Shown here one piece after another: positions 1 to 9,130 of a stretch of DNA of 64,000 nt (its first letter is position 1; every line of letters begins with the position of its first letter). The position numbers and the translations under genes are program-made. The DNA comes from Scytonema sp. UIC 10036 (GTDB lineage Bacteria; Cyanobacteriota; Cyanobacteriia; Cyanobacteriales; Nostocaceae): positions 1-64,000 of the forward strand of contig NZ_WJFC01000002.1 in the NCBI RefSeq assembly GCF_009725235.1, given 5' to 3'. Under the pieces are notes generated by a model. That model did not search any database, was not told where the DNA came from, and saw only the letters and a list, made by a program, of their open reading frames with translations.

Positions 1-1
1 A

Positions 2-70
2 CATAAAATTAAAAACTTTGGAGAAAAGACTTTTAATAAGCTAAAAGAAGTTGCAGATATTATTGAATAG
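2..70 (+). CDS. C-terminal end of an unidentified protein (partial)
   Basis: An open frame enters from the left edge and stops at TAG 68-70. The last 22 residues read as a lysine-rich helical tail, with KNFGEKTFNKLKE in the middle. This is vaguely like helix-hairpin-helix tails (for example the end of RNA polymerase alpha), but far too short to assign. The family is unknown; the rest of the gene lies outside the window. Confidence 0.35.
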   Translation, partial: HKIKNFGEKTFNKLKEVADIIE

Positions 71-99
71 AGCATCGGTACAGAAATCCAATTTGGGCA

Positions 100-170
100 T
101 AAAAAAACCAGTTTCTGTGCCTGGGAGTACTAGTTTTTCCTTGTCCCAACTTAAAGAAACTGGGTTTTTG
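100..170. repeat. Imperfect inverted repeat (REP-like hairpin)
   Basis: AAAAACCAGTTTCT at about 104-117 pairs with AGAAACTGGGTTTTT at about 155-169 around a loop of about 40 nt. Hairpins carrying an 'AGAAAC-GGGTTTTT' arm are common dispersed repeats in Nostocales. It lies between the unknown gene end and the restriction gene, both of which run towards it, and could serve as a terminator. Confidence 0.5.
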
Positions 171-282
171 GCATTACTGCACCGGCGCTCTAGTATTTCG
201 GGTAATAACTCGTTCTGAAAATCAATTTGTTTGCAAGTGGAAACAGTACGAGCGCAATTTGCTATAGCTAGGTTTCCAAGTC

Positions 283-1350
283 TTACTCTTCTTCGTCTCC
301 ATTATCAGCCAATGCCTGTTCCTCCTGACGAGAGAATTTCCAGGTATAAGACGACTGCTTGTTGGATAACATAATTGAGAAGTTTGAATCTTCTGGCACA
401 TTTGAAATAGACAAATTCAGTAGTTCAGTAGCGCAAGCATCTATTTCTGCAATTGGACGCCTTACGTAATGCTCTACAAATCTTGCCATCGTTTCTCCTG
501 CTTGTTCTTCTAAATGTTCCCAAGCTCTATCTCCGATGTAAGCTTCACCACCAACACGAGAATACTCTCTGCTCAAATCTTCCAAGCGTGTACTAGGTGT
601 AGGGTCTAGTACAAGAAGAACCGGATGAAAACCCGACTGTTTGCAATCTTCTGCAAAATCTAGCTCTTCTGAAAATCGACCTTGCCCGCTTGCTGCAATA
701 GTTACACGAAGTTTAAATTCATAAGCAAGCTTATCAACAATACAGTCAACCTGTCGTCCCTTTTTAGCGTTATTTCGACGACGTACAGGTGAGTTTTGCG
801 AGCCGTAGGAGACTCCACCAAGAACACTAGCAAGAATCGGCTCAAATAAGTAACCAGTTTCTTGAGCAGCTCGATTGTCTATGTCATAAAACCACTTCCG
901 CCAGGTCATCCATGAAGCCAAGGCGGGGGAAGCAATAATTCCAAACTCAAGTAGTACACGTGGCGAAATTTGAGCCATTGTAGGAAGTGGTTGAGCTGAG
1001 AGAATTTTTTCATACTTTCGCCTTCGTTTATGGATTTCACACAGACACTTGAAATAAGTCTCAAAGTCCTTAACATTCTGAAGGCACGTAAGATACAGAG
1101 TAACAAAATCTATACCTTGCACTTCCTGAGTAAACCATTCTAATGGTCGATTGTAGTAGCTAGCACTGGGTGGAATTTCGATAGCGCTGGGAATTAAGTT
1201 TTCTTGCCCAACGTCATGAAGTATTACTGCAGCCAGTCGTGCAAGTTCTGAATCTTCCAGAAAGATGGGGATCGCGGTTGCTGTTCCCATTGTTCGTGCT
1301 CGTGAGAGCAGTTGGGATTGTTCAAGTGTAAGCCGTTTGTCTCTCCCCAT
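283..1350 (-). CDS. ApaLI-like type II restriction endonuclease
   Basis: Probable type II restriction endonuclease cutting unmodified DNA. The C-terminal half resembles the ApaLI family from memory: a conserved LFEPILASVLGGVSYGS block, then VDCIVDKLAYEFKLR, which fits a PD-(D/E)xK nuclease core (Asp of VDC, Glu and Lys of EFK), then an ASGQGRF and VLLVLDPTPS region. About 355 residues, near the usual family length. A TTG start at 1365 is possible, but the ATG at 1350 is preceded at proper spacing by AGGAG and gives MGRDKRLTL, so I chose it. It lies 24 nt downstream of the methyltransferase stop on the same strand, the normal R-M arrangement. If truly ApaLI-like the site would be GTGCAC; that specificity is inference. 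Confidence 0.75.
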   Translation of the reverse strand: MGRDKRLTLEQSQLLSRARTMGTATAIPIFLEDSELARLAAVILHDVGQENLIPSAIEIPPSASYYNRPLEWFTQEVQGIDFVTLYLTCLQNVKDFETYFKCLCEIHKRRRKYEKILSAQPLPTMAQISPRVLLEFGIIASPALASWMTWRKWFYDIDNRAAQETGYLFEPILASVLGGVSYGSQNSPVRRRNNAKKGRQVDCIVDKLAYEFKLRVTIAASGQGRFSEELDFAEDCKQSGFHPVLLVLDPTPSTRLEDLSREYSRVGGEAYIGDRAWEHLEEQAGETMARFVEHYVRRPIAEIDACATELLNLSISNVPEDSNFSIMLSNKQSSYTWKFSRQEEQALADNGDEEE

Positions 1351-1374
1351 AACTTTCTCCTGCAAAAATAGCGC

Positions 1375-2658
1375 TTAACCAAGGTTAGACATCAGGGATT
1401 TGAGTAAAGATTCAGTATGCATGAGAGCAGGACTCATTCCACTCGCGTCTGTCAAACGGTAGCCAATTAATTGAGCCTTCCGTTCTTTAAGAGATGTTAA
1501 CCCAGAACCAGCTTTGCCTTCTATTTGCATGAGATGTTGTGCAAATTTCATAGCCACAAGGGGCGGAAATGCGTTTCCGATCTGGATGGCTATGGATGAT
1601 GTGTTACCTGAAAACACGTAGCTATCGCTAAAAGATTGGAGACGAGCGCATTCGCGTAAAGTTAATGCACGATCAACTGAAGGGTGAATAAACTCACGGG
1701 ATGATGCACTTGTGATTGTTGGTGAACACAAATGTGAATATAACCGCTTGATACCAGCAGGTGCTCCACCGCGTTTTTCAGTTGGTGTACCATCTTTGAC
1801 TCTTCTAAAAGCCCGCTTGCGGAAGCTTGGATGCCACAAACTTTCAGGTAAGTCTTTCATCGTTTGACCGGGCTTTAACAACCTGTATCGCTCCAATTCA
1901 TTGGCACTCGGTGTGCTAAAGTGATGTCTCACACCACCGGAATTGTTACCCAAGCGTATGAAGTGCTCGTACTCGCTACTTGTCTCAGCATATGTGTATG
2001 GTAGAAAGCATTCCTGGGAAACTGCTTCAGGAAGACCGGAGATAGCTTCATCAAGGGTTGGAGAATTGGGAAAAAGGGGTAGTACCTTGTTATGCTTACC
2101 CGCATTAAATGAATGTGTCTCTGGGGGAAAGTGGAAGAAAGCACCGATTCGATTGCCGATAACTATCGCCCGTTTTCGTGACTGAGGAAGCCCATATGCA
2201 GCAAAATTCACCTTTTCAAGTCGAAGCAAGTACCCTAAACTAATGAACCGACGCACAAGTTCAAAGACACTCTTCCCACTATTGGACGTGAGTAAACCTT
2301 CTACATTCTCAAATAAAAACCATTTTGGTTTGAGATATTCAACAATAGCAAAATAATTAAAAATAAGTTGATTGCGCGAATCGAGTTCATTTCTGCTTCC
2401 CGCAGTGCTAAATCCTTGACATGGTGGTCCCCCTATCACTGCAAATACTTCCTTATAGGGAGTCAGAAGGTCTATCAAAGAACACTTGTCAGAAGCATTT
2501 AAGTCAAGATTGTGACAAGGTATTCCAAGGTTGCTCTCGTAAGTGCTACACGCATCATCATTAATATCAACACCCAGCCCCGGTTTAAGACCAGCTAACG
2601 CGAAACCCAGCGATAAACCTCCCGCTCCTGAAAACAGAGAAACAATATTTTCAGACAT
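1375..2658 (-). CDS. DNA (cytosine-5-)-methyltransferase of the R-M pair
   Basis: Transfers a methyl group from S-adenosylmethionine to C5 of cytosine, protecting the host from the neighbouring nuclease. All main C5-MTase motifs are visible: motif I FSGAGGLSLGF (residues 9-19, SAM binding), motif IV GGPPCQGFS with catalytic Cys80, motif VI ENVEGL near 118, motif VIII QSRKRAIVIGNR near 160, and motif X QIGNAFPP near the C-terminus. The target-recognition region lies between VIII and X (about 200-330). Length 427 is typical. The ATG at 2658 has no clear Shine-Dalgarno, and a MITE-like terminus begins 5 nt upstream, so transcription and translation signals may be altered. Transcribed ahead of the nuclease gene, so modification would precede restriction. 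Confidence 0.93.
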   Translation of the reverse strand: MSENIVSLFSGAGGLSLGFALAGLKPGLGVDINDDACSTYESNLGIPCHNLDLNASDKCSLIDLLTPYKEVFAVIGGPPCQGFSTAGSRNELDSRNQLIFNYFAIVEYLKPKWFLFENVEGLLTSNSGKSVFELVRRFISLGYLLRLEKVNFAAYGLPQSRKRAIVIGNRIGAFFHFPPETHSFNAGKHNKVLPLFPNSPTLDEAISGLPEAVSQECFLPYTYAETSSEYEHFIRLGNNSGGVRHHFSTPSANELERYRLLKPGQTMKDLPESLWHPSFRKRAFRRVKDGTPTEKRGGAPAGIKRLYSHLCSPTITSASSREFIHPSVDRALTLRECARLQSFSDSYVFSGNTSSIAIQIGNAFPPLVAMKFAQHLMQIEGKAGSGLTSLKERKAQLIGYRLTDASGMSPALMHTESLLKSLMSNLG

Positions 2659-2663
2659 ACTTA

Positions 2664-2800
2664 GAGGTTGTTTGAAAAGTGGTTGGTTGTCATTTTAATC
2701 ACATTGTACCCCCCTTAGTCCCCCCTTGGAAAGGGGGGAAACAAGAAAAATTCAGTTCCCTCCCCTTTCTAAGGGGAGGGTTAGGGTGGGGTAATAAATG
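2664..2800. repeat. MITE-like repeat, truncated copy
   Basis: Begins with GAGGTTGTTTGAAAAGTGG, nearly the terminal inverted repeat of the intact element at 11035-11303. It then follows the same internal sequence: a CCCCCC-rich palindrome, AACAAGAAAAATTCAG, and a CCCTTTCTAAGGGGAGGG palindrome. The right terminal repeat is not found, so this copy is truncated or diverged. It abuts the methyltransferase start codon. Confidence 0.7.
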
Positions 2801-2966
2801 ATTTATCTTCTTGATAATTTGTGTCATTCAGCGCTGATATCACACACGACTTATACTGAGTTTAGTAAAAATTTTATAAACTTTATGCGGAATATAACTA
2901 TATTTAAATGAATCACACCATATCAAAACATAAATCTATCCAGTATTTTCCATAAGGAAGGCTGTT

Positions 2967-4298
2967 ATGGGGCTGCAAGTTTCGCCATTGGCTCAAAAGT
3001 TAGTTGTCAGCATTTTGCTAGCACTATGTTGGACAACAACCGTGCTGGCTAACAATAACCCCGAGCTAACCCGTGCAGAAGTTGACAAACTGTTACGTAT
3101 GGGTATTGCGGAGTTGTTACTGAAAAACAAGTCTCCACGTCGAGCCGTATTGAAAGATGCGATCGCTCCTCAAGATGCAATCCGGACGGGAACAAATTCT
3201 GAGGCGCAACTTCTCTTCAATGAAAAGACTGTAGCTAGAGTTGATGAACGTACCACCTTCGAGTTTGTACCTGGGTTACGCCGCTTTCAGGTGCCAAATC
3301 GCATCGCCTTAAATGAAATGATATTTAAGCTTGAGAATGGCACAGCATTGATTTTGAGTCCACCAGGTAGTGTTGGAACTGAAGTCGCAACACCTCAAAG
3401 CCAAATCAGCATCCTAGCAGCACGCCCCGCAACCACATTATCCTCAACTTCAAATTTCTCAGTACCAGCACAGATTGTCAGCCTCGCCGCCAACAAAAGC
3501 ATCAAATTAAGTCAAAATAACAACTCTGTTACACCGCCATCAACCAGTTCCAATCTCTTTCTACCAGCACAAAAGGGGAGTGCGGTTATGGTTGTACATA
3601 ACGCCACCGATAACACCACACAAGTTTTTGCTCTGACTGACGGGGACATCAAAATATCCGATCGCCAACAGAAAAAAACCGTTTCTCTCCTTGGCGGGCA
3701 GACAGTAGCAGTCAAAAATGGATTGGTAGGAAATGTTCAGGAATTCGACTTGCAGGGATTTTATCAAATCATTGCGCTAACAGATGGTCTTGGCGCAGGG
3801 GAAGAAAACCTGGTAGCACAAGAATCTCCTCCAGTACAGCAGACACTCAAAGCCGTTCGGATTGAAACTTTGGCAGCACTCAAAAATCAAGCCAAAAGAA
3901 TGAGGGGATTTAAGAGCTCGTTCTTAAGAGATGCACTTGGTGGTACAGAAGGTGACTTAAATCCTCGCCAACCAGCAACAGTTAGGATTAGAAACCCACA
4001 AGTCCTCACTGGTATTTTTAGAAGAACTAGCAATAATACTGCGGTATTTATACCTGATAATAATCCGAACTCTCCAATTCCCATTGGAGTAGATTTTGAC
4101 AAGCAGACTATTAACATCAATGGTAGTACAGGTATATCAAATAATGCTGGTTTGAGTGGGAACAACGCAAGTGGCACAGTGATTGAACGTAATGGTGAAG
4201 CTAGGCGCATAGAAGTTTTTGGTGTAAACGGTGAAGAACCTGCTGTGGGCGCTCCTTTTCGTGGAAGTTTAACAACTGGAGTTATACGCGATCGCTAA
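2967..4298 (+). CDS. FecR-domain exported protein
   Basis: Predicted exported protein. An N-terminal signal peptide (hydrophobic SILLALCWTTTVLA, cleavage near residue 29) is followed by a FecR-type domain at about 45-130 (RRAVLKDAIAPQDAIRTGTNSEAQLLFNEKT..RVDERTTFEFVP). The middle third is Ser/Thr/Asn-rich with a second strand-rich segment at about 195-265, and the C-terminal third is low in recognisable domains (SNNAGLSGNNASGT). In cyanobacteria such proteins often accompany outer-membrane porins. The start is fixed by AAGGAAGG 8 nt before the ATG. The porin gene begins 44 nt after the stop, so the two probably share a transcript. The role (signalling or scaffold in metal uptake or the envelope) is inferred. 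Confidence 0.8.
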   Translation: MGLQVSPLAQKLVVSILLALCWTTTVLANNNPELTRAEVDKLLRMGIAELLLKNKSPRRAVLKDAIAPQDAIRTGTNSEAQLLFNEKTVARVDERTTFEFVPGLRRFQVPNRIALNEMIFKLENGTALILSPPGSVGTEVATPQSQISILAARPATTLSSTSNFSVPAQIVSLAANKSIKLSQNNNSVTPPSTSSNLFLPAQKGSAVMVVHNATDNTTQVFALTDGDIKISDRQQKKTVSLLGGQTVAVKNGLVGNVQEFDLQGFYQIIALTDGLGAGEENLVAQESPPVQQTLKAVRIETLAALKNQAKRMRGFKSSFLRDALGGTEGDLNPRQPATVRIRNPQVLTGIFRRTSNNTAVFIPDNNPNSPIPIGVDFDKQTININGSTGISNNAGLSGNNASGTVIERNGEARRIEVFGVNGEEPAVGAPFRGSLTTGVIRDR

Positions 4299-4342
4299 TT
4301 TCTTATTTTTCATAACAAATCTTAGGTGTGAGGGGTATCATT

Positions 4343-6076
4343 GTGGTTAGAAAAGATTTATTACTCCTATCAGGAGTGGCTCTATTTTGTTTATCTACAC
4401 CAGTCATAGCAGCCAATACAAATGAAGATGGAGAAGATAATAACAAATTCATCCAGGAAAATTTGCCAAATTCTGACTCTTTTACCCCACAGCAGAATAC
4501 CATTCAAATAACTGAACCAGAACAATTTGAACCTAATTTCTCACTTCCAATAACTTCCGAGGATAATATAAAGAATTTCAGTGAAGTCGCTCAAAGTGGA
4601 GAAGAATCAAAAGCTTCAGATACAAGCAGCATGGAACGTTTAACATCAGTATCGCAATTATCTGATGTGCAACCTAATGACTGGGCTTTTGCGGCATTGC
4701 AATCTTTAGTAGAACGATACGGTGTCATTGCTGGTTATTCTGATGGCACTTTTAAAGGCAATCGTACCTTAACTCGTTATGAGTTCGCTGCTGGATTAAA
4801 CGCAGTACTGGATAAAGTCAATGAATTAGTTGCAGCTGGGTTAGTAGAAAAAGTTAAAAAAGAAGATTTAGAAAAACTACAACAGTTGCAAGCAGAATTT
4901 GCACCAGAATTAGCCACATTACGCAGTCGTATAGATACTCTTGAAGCTCATACTGCAAATATACAAGCACAACAATTTTCAACCACAGCCCGGTTGGGAG
5001 GACAAGTTATCTTTGGACTCGCAACAGGTTCTGGAGGCGATCCACCAGGGAAAGGAGAAGCAAATACAATTCTCACTCACTTGACACAATTACAACTTGT
5101 TTCCTCTTTCACCGGAAAAGACCTATTTCGTGTAGGGTTGGTCACAGGTAATACTGCTAATGATGGTTTTGGAAATCCTGATGCATTTAACACCAACATG
5201 GCAAGGCTTTCTTGGCAAGCAGATTATAACAACGATGTATCATTGGATTCTTTAGAATACCGATTTGCTGCACTGGGTGATCGCGTCGTATTCACCTTCA
5301 AGCCTGTAGGCTTTAGTTTAAGTAGTGTTCTCACCCCCAACTCCTCACCCTACGCAGATGCTGGATTGGGAGCGCTTTCCCTGTTTGGTGGTTCAACTCC
5401 TGTCTTTAAAATTGGGAGTCTTGATGCTGGTTTGGGCTTTGACTGGTTAGTTTCCGATCAAATGCGCTTGCAATTTGCTTATGGTACTAGGAATAGCAAC
5501 AGTGGTAGAGAAGGATTATTTGGTGCAGATCACAGTGCTTTAGGAGTGCAAGTTTTATACAAACCAACAAGTTCATTAGTTGCTGGTTTAGCTTATGTAA
5601 ACGCTTATTCTCGTGATGGTCAATTAGACACGGGTACAGGTAGCAGCAATGCTGATACTTCTGGGGGAATCAACGAACCTTCTCAGATTCACGCTATCAA
5701 CACGAGTCTAAGATGGCAATTAACAGATCAACTGATTCTTGGTGCTTGGGGCGGTTTAATGGTGACCAACTCCTTACAGTCAGATGCTGTTGTATTAAGT
5801 AGCACTTATTTGTTATCCTTAGGCGTATACGACCCCTTTGGTAGAAGAGGAGATTTGTTTGGATTTTTATTCGGTCTACCTCCAAAGTTAAATGCTGGTT
5901 ATTTAATTGAACAAGCTGATACTGGAAATTCAACTCACTATGAAGTTTTTTACCGCTTTCTCATAAACGAAAACATAGCAATTACCCCTGGCTTTTTTAT
6001 TGTTACCGACCCCGGACATATTTCTGGAAACGACGATATTTTTGTCGGAGCTATTCGTACAACTTTTAACTTCTAA
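4343..6076 (+). CDS. Iron-uptake porin (SLH domain plus OprB-type beta-barrel)
   Basis: Outer-membrane porin of the cyanobacterial SLH/OprB type, commonly annotated as an iron-uptake porin. An N-terminal signal peptide (DLLLLSGVALFCLSTPVIAA) is followed by an Asn/Glu-rich linker. An SLH domain lies at about 110-165 (LSDVQPNDWAFAALQSLVERYGVIAGYSDGTF, written in parts: QPNDWAFAAL, GVIAGYSDG) and binds periplasmic cell-wall polymer. A coiled coil follows at about 170-215 (KKEDLEKLQQLQAEF), then a long barrel ending in the porin-like terminal strand AIRTTFNF. A GTG at 4328 is in frame, but the GTG at 4343 is preceded by AGGGG at good spacing and gives a normal signal peptide, so it is preferred. 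Downstream of the FecR-domain gene, probably one operon. Confidence 0.9.
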   Translation: MVRKDLLLLSGVALFCLSTPVIAANTNEDGEDNNKFIQENLPNSDSFTPQQNTIQITEPEQFEPNFSLPITSEDNIKNFSEVAQSGEESKASDTSSMERLTSVSQLSDVQPNDWAFAALQSLVERYGVIAGYSDGTFKGNRTLTRYEFAAGLNAVLDKVNELVAAGLVEKVKKEDLEKLQQLQAEFAPELATLRSRIDTLEAHTANIQAQQFSTTARLGGQVIFGLATGSGGDPPGKGEANTILTHLTQLQLVSSFTGKDLFRVGLVTGNTANDGFGNPDAFNTNMARLSWQADYNNDVSLDSLEYRFAALGDRVVFTFKPVGFSLSSVLTPNSSPYADAGLGALSLFGGSTPVFKIGSLDAGLGFDWLVSDQMRLQFAYGTRNSNSGREGLFGADHSALGVQVLYKPTSSLVAGLAYVNAYSRDGQLDTGTGSSNADTSGGINEPSQIHAINTSLRWQLTDQLILGAWGGLMVTNSLQSDAVVLSSTYLLSLGVYDPFGRRGDLFGFLFGLPPKLNAGYLIEQADTGNSTHYEVFYRFLINENIAITPGFFIVTDPGHISGNDDIFVGAIRTTFNF

Positions 6077-6100
6077 GCACATTATTTTTACCCCTCCGAG

Positions 6101-6121
6101 CCTCCCCTTACCAAGGGGAGG
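6101..6121. terminator. GC-rich hairpin after the porin gene
   Basis: CCTCCCCTT-ACC-AAGGGGAGG forms a 9-bp stem with a 3-nt loop 24 nt after the porin stop. There is no long T tract, so it could equally be a dispersed REP-like palindrome; its arms resemble those inside the MITE family of this window. Confidence 0.45.
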
Positions 6122-6348
6122 TGCCGTAGGCGGTGGGGTTCTTTGTATGCATTTTTATATAAAAACAGTATGATAGAGTGGTTTTCAATTGGGTGCAATA
6201 CATAAAAAAGTTATGGAACCGCAGCCCGTAGCAGACGAACGCGGATAAATCTGTACTTTATTCAAGTGAAAACTGCTATATTGCAAATTTAAGCATTATA
6301 CCTATTTTTAGGTATAAATAGACAAGATATAGTTATTCTTGAGATTCA

Positions 6349-6738
6349 TTAGGGAATTAGCGCTGATTTCGACCAATACGGCTTGTAATTAAAAATCCAA
6401 TCTTGAAATTCTTCACGGCTCATCTGTGACTGCTCCTGCATTTGCCGATCGGCAGTCTCTGTATCGGTTGTATAATAACGCATTTCGCCCAATGCACTGC
6501 GGGTTTGTATTAAATGTGTACGGGGGATGCGGCGTTCTTCGTAAGTAGCCAAAGCTTCTTGAATGCTGGATGCTTGGGAACAGCACAATGCTAGTTCATA
6601 GGCGTCTTCAAAAGTGCTATTTGCTCCCTGTCCCAAAGCAGGTGCCATTGGGTGAGCTGCATCACCCAACAGAGTCACTCTTCCTTGACCCCAGGAGTTG
6701 AGCGGTAAGCGATCAGGTGAGTTCCACTGCGAAAATTC
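6349..6738 (-). pseudogene. FAD-dependent monooxygenase, C-terminal part (split by IS607-type element)
   Basis: The 3' part of a class A flavin monooxygenase gene. It reads EFSQWNSPDRLPLNSWGQG and then the second FAD-binding motif VTLLGDAAHPMAPALGQGAN, followed by the C-terminal helices to ALIP. The open frame continues upstream of the first ATG to codon GAA at 6738-6736, where homology stops at the transposon end. The N-terminal part lies at 9131-10025 on the same strand. Joining LGKLK to EFSQW restores a continuous protein of about 430 residues, the normal length. The gene is therefore inactivated. Confidence 0.85.
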
Positions 6739-6774
6739 TAGGTTAATCTAAGTATAGTTAAGTATATTTGAACT

Positions 6775-7422
6775 ATGCCAAAGATTTCGATTCAAGATGC
6801 AAGTGACCTGTTAGGTGTACACCCCGACACTTTGAGCTATGTGGGAGGATGAAGGCAAAATCGTTGCAGAACGCACCAATGGCGGACATAGACGGTATGA
6901 TGTTGCTAAGCTCCTGGGTACATCTGAGCGTGAAGGAAAAACAATTTGTTATGCATTCGTTGAGCACGCGCCCACAGCACGCGTTGATTTGCGCTTGTCA
7001 GGGACTTGTGCTTGCGATCGTACTGCGAGAAGCAAGGTTGGAAGTACGAAATAATCACTGATATAGGTTCAGGAATTAACGCTCAACTTACGTGGTTTAT
7101 CGAAGTTGGTAAAACTTCTTCTAGAGGAGTGAAGTACGGCGGCTAGTTGTTACACATAAAGACCGTTTATTAAGGTTTGGAGCCGAGTTAATTTTTTCTT
7201 TATGCAAACAATTAAACGTTGAAGTTATAATCATCAACCACCATGTTAACGCCTCAAGAGAACAAGAGTTAGTGCCAGACGTTTTAGAAGTCAACAAGCG
7301 TGTTTTCTGCCCGATTGTATAGGTTGAGAAGTCATCAAAATAAGTCGTTGATTGAGGAGTTAGATAAAAGCGCTAAAAAAATATCAGCAAACAAACGGAT
7401 TGAGTTAGAATCTGGTGTATAA
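6775..7422 (+). pseudogene. tnpA: IS607-type serine recombinase tnpA, frameshifted
   Basis: A MerR-like helix-turn-helix start (ISIQDASDLLGVHPDTL) is followed by WEDEGKIVAERTNGGHRRY and then the resolvase catalytic region. It is broken by an extra G near 6841 and at least one or two more frameshifts between 6950 and 7140. After them the normal C-terminal reading resumes (LVVTHKDRLLRFGAELIF, VEVIIINHH, then RIELESGV and stop at 7420-7422). The catalytic YARVS region is damaged (YAFVE), so no working recombinase can be made. Confidence 0.8.
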
Positions 7423-7459
7423 TGACAAGAAGCTAAAAAATTTAAGGGGGTGATAAAAC

Positions 7460-9068
7460 TTGTCCGTCGTAACTATCCAAACAATTGCAATCAGCACTAA
7501 TCAAAATAAGCTAGCGCTAGATTATCTAGAAGACTACGGGATAGTTTTCGGACAAGCTACCCGAACAGCATTTGCACTACGAAATCGAATTGGTAAGACA
7601 ACAACCAAGGAATCTGAATTAGAAAAGACAATTTGCAAGGAGCTTGAAAAAAGGCTTGGTATTTCCAATTCAGAGGCTAAAAACGCTTACAATAAAGCGA
7701 CGGCTACTTATAGCTCGCAAGCTGAGTTAGTAGACCTATACATAGAGGACAACTACGACTGTATCAAAGAGATTCGACGGACTATTAAGAAATTAGAGTT
7801 TAAGCTAAACAAAGCTGTTGTGTTGGGGCAGGAAACCACAGCTAAAAAATTAAAAAAGAGAATTCACTTCAAGCAACAGAAAATTAACAAGCTAGACGCT
7901 AAAATTCACCGTCTAAAAGAGGCGAAAGCTACCGGACATTTTACAGTAACTTTTGGTTCGTCTAAATTATTTGAAAAGCAGCACTCTTTAGAAAAGAATG
8001 GGTACAACAACAAGCAGGAATGGCTTGAAGACTGGCGCTCAAAACGGTCTAATCGTTCATTCTTTATCGGTTCAAAAAACTATCAAAGTGGAAATCAGTT
8101 AATTAGATATGATGCTAATTTACATACCTTGATCCTGACTGTTACCCCTAAGTTAAGAGCGAAGTATGGTGATACTGTAACCCTTCATAACATTAATTTT
8201 CCCTACGGTCAAGATTGGTTACTAGCTGCTATAGAACCAGTGAAACGTATCTCTACCCGGAAAGGAAAAGACGGGGAGAAGAAAGAGACATCTAGGAACG
8301 GAAGCCTTCAGCCTGTCACTTATGAAATAGTGAACAAAGATGGGAATTTTTATGTTAATGCAACCCTCGAAACAGTAGATCCAGTAATCCAAACATCCTT
8401 AGAACAGGGTGCTCTAGGCATTGACTTTAATCCTAATAGTATTGACTGGAGTTTAATAGATCGTCATGGGAATTTAAAGCGCCACGGAACTATCAAGATT
8501 AATGTTCAGGATAAGCGCTCGGCGCAAACAATCATACATTATTGGTAAGGCTGTATCTGAAATAGTTAGAATTGCATTGAAGTACGGCGTACCCATAGTT
8601 ATTGAAGATTTAGATTTTGCCCAAAAGAAAGCATCTATGAAGGAGAAAAGCGCAAAGTACGCTCGGATGCTTTCTAATATGGCATACAGTCAGTTTACCC
8701 AAATGATTGAGTCTAAATGCTTTAAATCTGGGATAGAACTGATTAAAGTTGACGCTGCCTATACTTCGGTAATTGGTGTTACCAAATATATGGCGCGATT
8801 AGGTCTGAACTCTGGCTGTGCAGCTGCACTGGTCATTGCACGTCGCGGTCAGAATCGGACTGAAAGCATCCCTAGTTCCCTCGATTCTTACTTTAAAAAG
8901 CCAGAGGACAAGTTAAAGTCGGGAGCGTGGAAACGGGTTGCTAAAAAGGTAAACATTCGCGGCGGTTTTAATCGTCATAAATTTTACCTTTTTAGGGTGA
9001 AACACAAACAGGCGCGATCTAACTGTTCGCTGGATGGCACGCCACGGCAAATTACGTCCAGAGCATAA
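7460..9068 (+). pseudogene. tnpB: TnpB (RuvC-like, RNA-guided nuclease family), split by a frameshift
   Basis: Two overlapping frames make one TnpB. The first, 7460-8548, starts at TTG behind the strong ribosome site AAGGGGGTGAT and contains a long Lys-rich helical N-terminal half and the RuvC-I motif GIDFNPNSIDWSLID. The second, from about 8510 to 9068, contains RuvC-II VIEDLDF with its Glu and the C-terminal block NSGCAAALVIARRG. A single frameshift near 8520-8545 separates them. The third acidic residue usual in TnpB (D before AA) is not at its standard place, and no CxxC zinc-ribbon pair is visible. This fits divergent long TnpB forms linked to IS607 elements. Together about 530 residues. 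Confidence 0.8.
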
Positions 9069-9130
9069 TGCTCCCTCATATTTTCAAAAAACCTTGCGCT
9101 ATCGGTTCTCTTGTCCTTAAGGGCGTAAAT

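Larger units (their letters stand above)
6739..9130 (+). mobile_element. IS607-type element (serine recombinase plus TnpB), decayed
   Basis: A 2.4 kb insertion splitting an FAD monooxygenase gene. It carries, on the opposite strand to the target, a degenerate serine recombinase gene (tnpA) followed by a tnpB-like gene, the gene order of IS607 elements. There are no terminal inverted repeats and no obvious target duplication, as expected for this family. The boundary is placed where the host reading frame resumes and is uncertain by 1-3 nt because of a shared GA. Both genes carry frameshifts, so the element is probably no longer autonomous. Confidence 0.8.
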
